A stretch of 42,116 nt of DNA. It comes from a virus. A program made the position numbers and the translations under genes. The notes beneath the pieces were generated by a model. That model was given only the letters and a program-made list of their open reading frames with translations, did not search any database and was not told the DNA's origin. The stretch lies in the IMG/VR virus record IMGVR_UViG_3300032173_000014, positions 1 to 42,116 of that record; one strand, written 5' to 3'. Below, piece by piece: positions 39,402-42,116 of this stretch (positions are counted from its first letter, which is position 1; each line of letters begins with the position of its first letter).

Positions 39402-39845
39402 ATGACTTTTGGGAACACCAAGTCGCGGTACCCCGCTGCCGGTGCGCGTCTGAAAGCGGCCCTGGCCGATATCCGGGCTGGGCGTGACCTGTCCTGGGTG
39501 CGGGCCGATGCCGATGCCCGCGTCCGCATGGAGGCGGCCCTTGCCGACCGCAAGGCGGGGCGCGACCTGTCCTGGGCGCGGGCGGACAGTGACGCCAATG
39601 TCCGCTGGGTGGCGGCCTACGCCGACCGCGATGCGGGGCGCGACCCGTCCTGGGCGCGGGCGGACAGCGACTTCCGCGTCCGCCGGGAAGCAGTCTGTGC
39701 CGACGGTGCGGCGGGCCGTGACCTGTCATGGGCCAGGGCCGATGCCCACGACAGCGTTCGCCGGGCGGCAGCATATGCTGACAGTTACGCCCGGCGTGAT
39801 CTAGCGCGGGCCGATTCTGCGGGCAGTGAGTTATACACAAGGTGA
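39402..39845 (+). CDS. LRV/HEAT-like 26-residue repeat protein, divergent N-terminus
   Basis: 147 residues. The N-terminus (MTFGNTKSRYPAAGARLKAA) differs from the MKTT paralogues. About four and a half 26-residue units follow, and the last one decays (YADSYARRDLARADSAGSEL). It is the last repeat gene of the right-hand block and is preceded by leader copy H. Function unknown. Confidence 0.8.
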   Translation: MTFGNTKSRYPAAGARLKAALADIRAGRDLSWVRADADARVRMEAALADRKAGRDLSWARADSDANVRWVAAYADRDAGRDPSWARADSDFRVRREAVCADGAAGRDLSWARADAHDSVRRAAAYADSYARRDLARADSAGSELYTR

Positions 39846-39996
39846 TTTATTTGATAAAAAAAAACTTGCTGTAGTTGACAAGCAATAAAACAATGGTAAG
39901 GTATATGCTACGTGATCGGGGGCACCACAAAAGTGGCGTAAAATGATAATCCCAGGCAAACTTTATGTGGGCTGATGCCCGCCGAACGGAGTAAAA
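39846..39996 (+). promoter_or_regulatory. AT-rich intergenic region, possible second early promoter
   Basis: AT-rich, unlike its neighbours. TTGACA (39875-39880 approximately) is followed at a too-long 21-bp spacing by TATATG. The arrangement TTGACAAG...TATA...GATCGG resembles the promoter region at 37055-37106. A GGGC-TGAT-GCCC hairpin lies near 39968-39979, just before the ribosome-binding site of the next gene. Promoter call is weak. Confidence 0.35.
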
Positions 39997-40182
39997 ATGA
40001 CCCCGAAAAAAAAGTTCATCGTCGTTACCACGGAAACCCATTCAGAGCTGGTCGCCCATGCGGACAAAATCGGCGCGCTGGTCTCAAGGCTGGCCTCGCG
40101 TCTGATTCTGGAGGGAATCGCGCGGGAAAAACACGCGGCGGAGGCAAAAAACAAAACAACGGTATCCCGATCCGACGCGTAA
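39997..40182 (+). CDS. Small basic protein, possible ribbon-helix-helix
   Basis: 61 residues with ACGGAG upstream. MTPKKKFIVVTTETHSELVA starts with a short strand, followed by helices (LVSRLASRLILEGIAREKHA), a pattern compatible with a ribbon-helix-helix DNA-binding fold. It lies between the repeat-gene block and the recombination genes and could be a small regulator. Evidence is shape only. Confidence 0.55.
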   Translation: MTPKKKFIVVTTETHSELVAHADKIGALVSRLASRLILEGIAREKHAAEAKNKTTVSRSDA

Positions 40183-40183
40183 A

Positions 40184-40310
40184 GGGGCGGCCTGGGACGG
40201 GGACTACAGAATCATCTGACCGTGGAAGTCCGGCTGGCGGCCGCGCAGCGGAGCTACTGGAGTCCACCCTCCTCCCGTGGGAAACCACGGGAGGAGGATT
40301 AGCCGCCGAA
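40184..40310 (+). ncRNA. Candidate structured RNA / leader with GAAA-capped hairpin
   Basis: GGCGGC (40186-40191) can pair with GCCGCC (40302-40307), closing a domain of about 120 nt. Inside is a perfect 13-bp stem (40268-40280 with 40285-40297) capped by GAAA. GGACT (40201-40205) can pair with AGTCC at 40227-40231 or at 40261-40265, mutually exclusive options. No U-tract follows, so it is not a terminator. It ends 17 nt before the ATG at 40327, just ahead of AAGGAG. Confidence 0.5.
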
Positions 40311-40326
40311 CATAAGGAGATATGGC

Positions 40327-40695
40327 ATGTCTGCTACTATTTATGTAATGGGTGATTGGAGTGTGGAAGACTTGGTTGACGCTATGCTCAGCCAGGTGGA
40401 TATTATCCCGCGCCCGGACGTGTGGCAGCGCGGGCAAGGTGATCGCGAGGTCGCCTGCATGGTAATCGACGAAGCAGACTATTACTTTCAGGTTGACGTT
40501 ACGGCGTGGTGCGTCCTTAACTCAACCTGCTGCGCCAACAACGCCCTGGCCACGGCGGAATCAGTCCCGTGGGAATACCGCGAAATATGCTGCGATCTCA
40601 CCCTAAACATCGAAGCCGACGGGGATTGTCTGGTTCGCCGCGTGGGGGAAAAGTATGTGGCAAAATATCACTTGAATATCGCACCATCGCGCTAA
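40327..40695 (+). CDS. Hypothetical early protein upstream of recombination genes
   Basis: 122 residues with AAGGAG upstream. Acidic, mixed alpha/beta, with several Trp and Cys (WCVLNSTCCANNALATAESV, REICCDLTLNIEADGDCLVR). It is the first gene after the structured leader and 11 nt before the ERF gene, so it belongs to the recombination operon. No family recognised. Confidence 0.7.
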   Translation: MSATIYVMGDWSVEDLVDAMLSQVDIIPRPDVWQRGQGDREVACMVIDEADYYFQVDVTAWCVLNSTCCANNALATAESVPWEYREICCDLTLNIEADGDCLVRRVGEKYVAKYHLNIAPSR

Positions 40696-40706
40696 GGAGC
40701 AAGCTA

Positions 40707-41426
40707 ATGGAAAATGAAATTGTCCCGGCCCCCGACGAACAAATCACGCCCATGACGCTCATGGCCCGCGGCATCGAGGCTAAAATGTCGCCCGAACAAC
40801 TCGGCAAGTTCATGGACTTGCAGGAGCGCTGGGAGCGGAACCTCGCGGCTAAGCAATTCAGCGAGACCCTGGCCAGGTTTCAGGGGGTGTGCCCGCAGAT
40901 CAAAAAAAATCGTGGCGTATCCCTCACCGGCAAAGCCACGCCCGATTACATGTTCGCTTCTTACTGCGACATCATGGCTGTGATTCAGCCCCTGCTGGCG
41001 TCCTGTAAGTTGTCAGTATCGTTTTCCAGCGAGCAAACCACCAATGGAGCAATCACCGTGGTATGCACGGTGCGCTGCGGAACACATGCGGAAAAGTCAA
41101 CCATGACCATCCCCATCCCCGCCGCTATGCGGGTGAATGATTCGCAAAAAATGGGCGCGGCCATGAGTTACGCCAAGCGGTATGCCCTGTGTTCCGCGCT
41201 CAACATCGTCGTGACCGATGAGGATCGGGATGCGCAATTTCCCGACGATGTAATCACCCGCGACCAGGTGAAGATCATCGCCGATTTAATTGCCGCGTCC
41301 GGCACCGATGTGGCGAGGTTTCTGACCTGGGCCGGCGCTGACCAGTTGGCCGATTTGCCGACCCGCCAATACCAAATCGCCAAAGCCATGCTGGAAAAAA
41401 AACTTGACGCGGGAGAAGCAAAATGA
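40707..41426 (+). CDS. ERF-family single-strand annealing protein
   Basis: 239 residues from ATG 40707 (AAGGAG upstream); the frame is open further up inside the previous gene. LAAKQFSETLARFQGVCPQI, TPDYMFASYCDIMAVIQPLL, VVCTVRCGTHAEKSTM and then QKMGAAMSYAKRYALCSALN followed by EDRD match the ERF core (the strictly placed GA..SYakRYal.s.l.i..eDdD). It anneals complementary single strands for phage recombination and DNA repair. It overlaps the exonuclease gene by 4 nt, the usual SSAP-exonuclease pair. Confidence 0.9.
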   Translation: MENEIVPAPDEQITPMTLMARGIEAKMSPEQLGKFMDLQERWERNLAAKQFSETLARFQGVCPQIKKNRGVSLTGKATPDYMFASYCDIMAVIQPLLASCKLSVSFSSEQTTNGAITVVCTVRCGTHAEKSTMTIPIPAAMRVNDSQKMGAAMSYAKRYALCSALNIVVTDEDRDAQFPDDVITRDQVKIIADLIAASGTDVARFLTWAGADQLADLPTRQYQIAKAMLEKKLDAGEAK

Positions 41427-41992
41427 AGATCGTCGAGTGTGCGCAGTACACGCCGGAGTGGTGGACGGCACGGCGGGGCATACCCACGGCCAGCCGCATG
41501 GGTGATATCATTACCGCCCAAACGATGAAGCCCTCCGTGGGCATGACGCGATACATATGCGAGTTGGTCGGCGATCTGGCCGACCCGCAATATCCGCGCG
41601 TCGATGACTACCAGTCGGCAGCCATGAAAAACGGCACCATACTTGAGCCGGAAGCGCGGGCCTGGTACGAGATGGATACGAACCAAACCGTGCGGCAGGT
41701 GGGATTCATCCTTAGCGACGATGGACGCTTCGGGTGCAGCCCGGACGGTTTAATCGGCGACGCGGGGGGGCTGGAACTGAAAAGCCCGCTCCCCAAAACT
41801 CACGTGGCCTACCTGCTGGACGGCGGTTTGCCCGACGCTTACAAGGCCCAGGTACACGCCAGCCTGGTCGTCACGGGTCTTGCCTGGTGGGACTTCGTGT
41901 CATACTGCCCTGGTCTGGAGCCGCTGCGGGTGCGGGTCATTCCCGACGACTTCACGGAGGCGCTCCGCGTTTGTATGGCGCAGTTTACGTAG
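41423..41992 (+). CDS. YqaJ-type (lambda exonuclease-like) recombination nuclease
   Basis: 189 residues. QYTPEWWTARRGIPTASRMG at the N-terminus, NGTILEPEARAWYE near 70-83, FGCSPDGLIG (Asp ligand), GGLELKSPLPKTHVAYL (E-x-K catalytic) and YKAQVHASLVVTGLAWWDFV (Gln) are the ordered motifs of YqaJ/PD-(D/E)XK exonucleases. It resects 5' ends to load the ERF protein encoded just upstream. ATG overlaps the ERF stop (ATGA). Confidence 0.9.
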   Translation: MKIVECAQYTPEWWTARRGIPTASRMGDIITAQTMKPSVGMTRYICELVGDLADPQYPRVDDYQSAAMKNGTILEPEARAWYEMDTNQTVRQVGFILSDDGRFGCSPDGLIGDAGGLELKSPLPKTHVAYLLDGGLPDAYKAQVHASLVVTGLAWWDFVSYCPGLEPLRVRVIPDDFTEALRVCMAQFT

Positions 41993-41996
41993 CGTT

Positions 41997-42116
41997 ATGC
42001 CGAAATCAAAGCTAGGATCAAAATCCCAAGCGTCAGTCAACCCGGCGTATCCCCAGGCACCGAACCCGGCGTCGCCGAGTTTATACCCAGCTAAAAACGC
42101 AACCGCGCCGGCCTTG
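41997..42116 (+). CDS. Partial gene running off the right edge
   Basis: ATG 41997 opens a frame of 40 codons with no stop before the window ends. MPKSKLGSKSQASVNPAYPQ then continues Pro/Ala-rich, so it is basic and probably disordered. It starts 4 nt after the exonuclease stop. The last codon ends exactly at the window edge, in phase with the repeat gene at position 1. Too short to classify. Confidence 0.4.
   Translation, partial: MPKSKLGSKSQASVNPAYPQAPNPASPSLYPAKNATAPAL

Noticed and set aside
39846-39996. TTGACA...TATATG as a firm promoter
   Set aside because: The spacer is 21 bp, outside the usual 16-18; kept only as a weak candidate.

Overview
The window reads as most of a GC-rich tailed-phage (or prophage) genome with a siphovirus-like tail and a Mu-type head module. 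Genes are densely packed with frequent 1-4 nt start/stop overlaps, and no stretch over about 230 bp lacks a gene. I saw no integrase, tRNA, CRISPR array or recognisable endolysin. The host cannot be named from sequence alone. Poly-serine tracts, Cys-rich virion proteins and the glycosyltransferase load remind me of phages of Planctomycetota/PVC bacteria, but this is a low-confidence inference.

Layout. (1) An early + strand block runs from about 37.05 kb to the right edge and resumes at the left edge (1-2.7 kb). Both edges cut genes, and the same gene family and the same leader element occur at both, so the map is probably circular or circularly permuted. The block holds small genes, five copies of a 26-residue helical repeat protein (LRV/HEAT-like), a structured leader repeated in front of many of them, an ERF annealing protein, a YqaJ-type exonuclease and a C5 cytosine methyltransferase. 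(2) Between the early and late blocks (36.9-37.15 kb) lie three 11-bp iterons containing DnaA-box-like sites, an AT-rich tract and a good + strand promoter, a candidate origin. (3) From 36.9 kb down to 2.76 kb nearly everything is on the - strand: replication initiator and helicase loader, a membrane/lysis-like module with its own promoter and terminator, two fibre/adhesin cassettes (one with a trypsin-like protease domain), a terminase small-subunit candidate, terminase large subunit, portal, MuF, I-type protease, decoration protein, gpT-like major capsid protein, gp36-like and gpG-like connector proteins, tail terminator, tail tube, frameshifted tail chaperones, tape measure and tail-tip proteins. 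(4) A + strand cassette of HTH, four glycosyltransferase and one methyltransferase-like genes (17.5-23.3 kb) interrupts the head operon between MuF and the protease.

The most unusual items are: a portal protein whose C-terminus is a complete type IB topoisomerase domain; the repeated three-hairpin leader with its family of solenoid repeat genes; a C5 methyltransferase whose 3' half looks like methyltransferase in two frames; a GT6 (blood-group-type) glycosyltransferase; a canonical -1 frameshift site in the tail chaperone gene; and a TnpB zinc-ribbon relic wedged between the two terminase genes.

All family assignments are from motifs read by eye; no database search was run.
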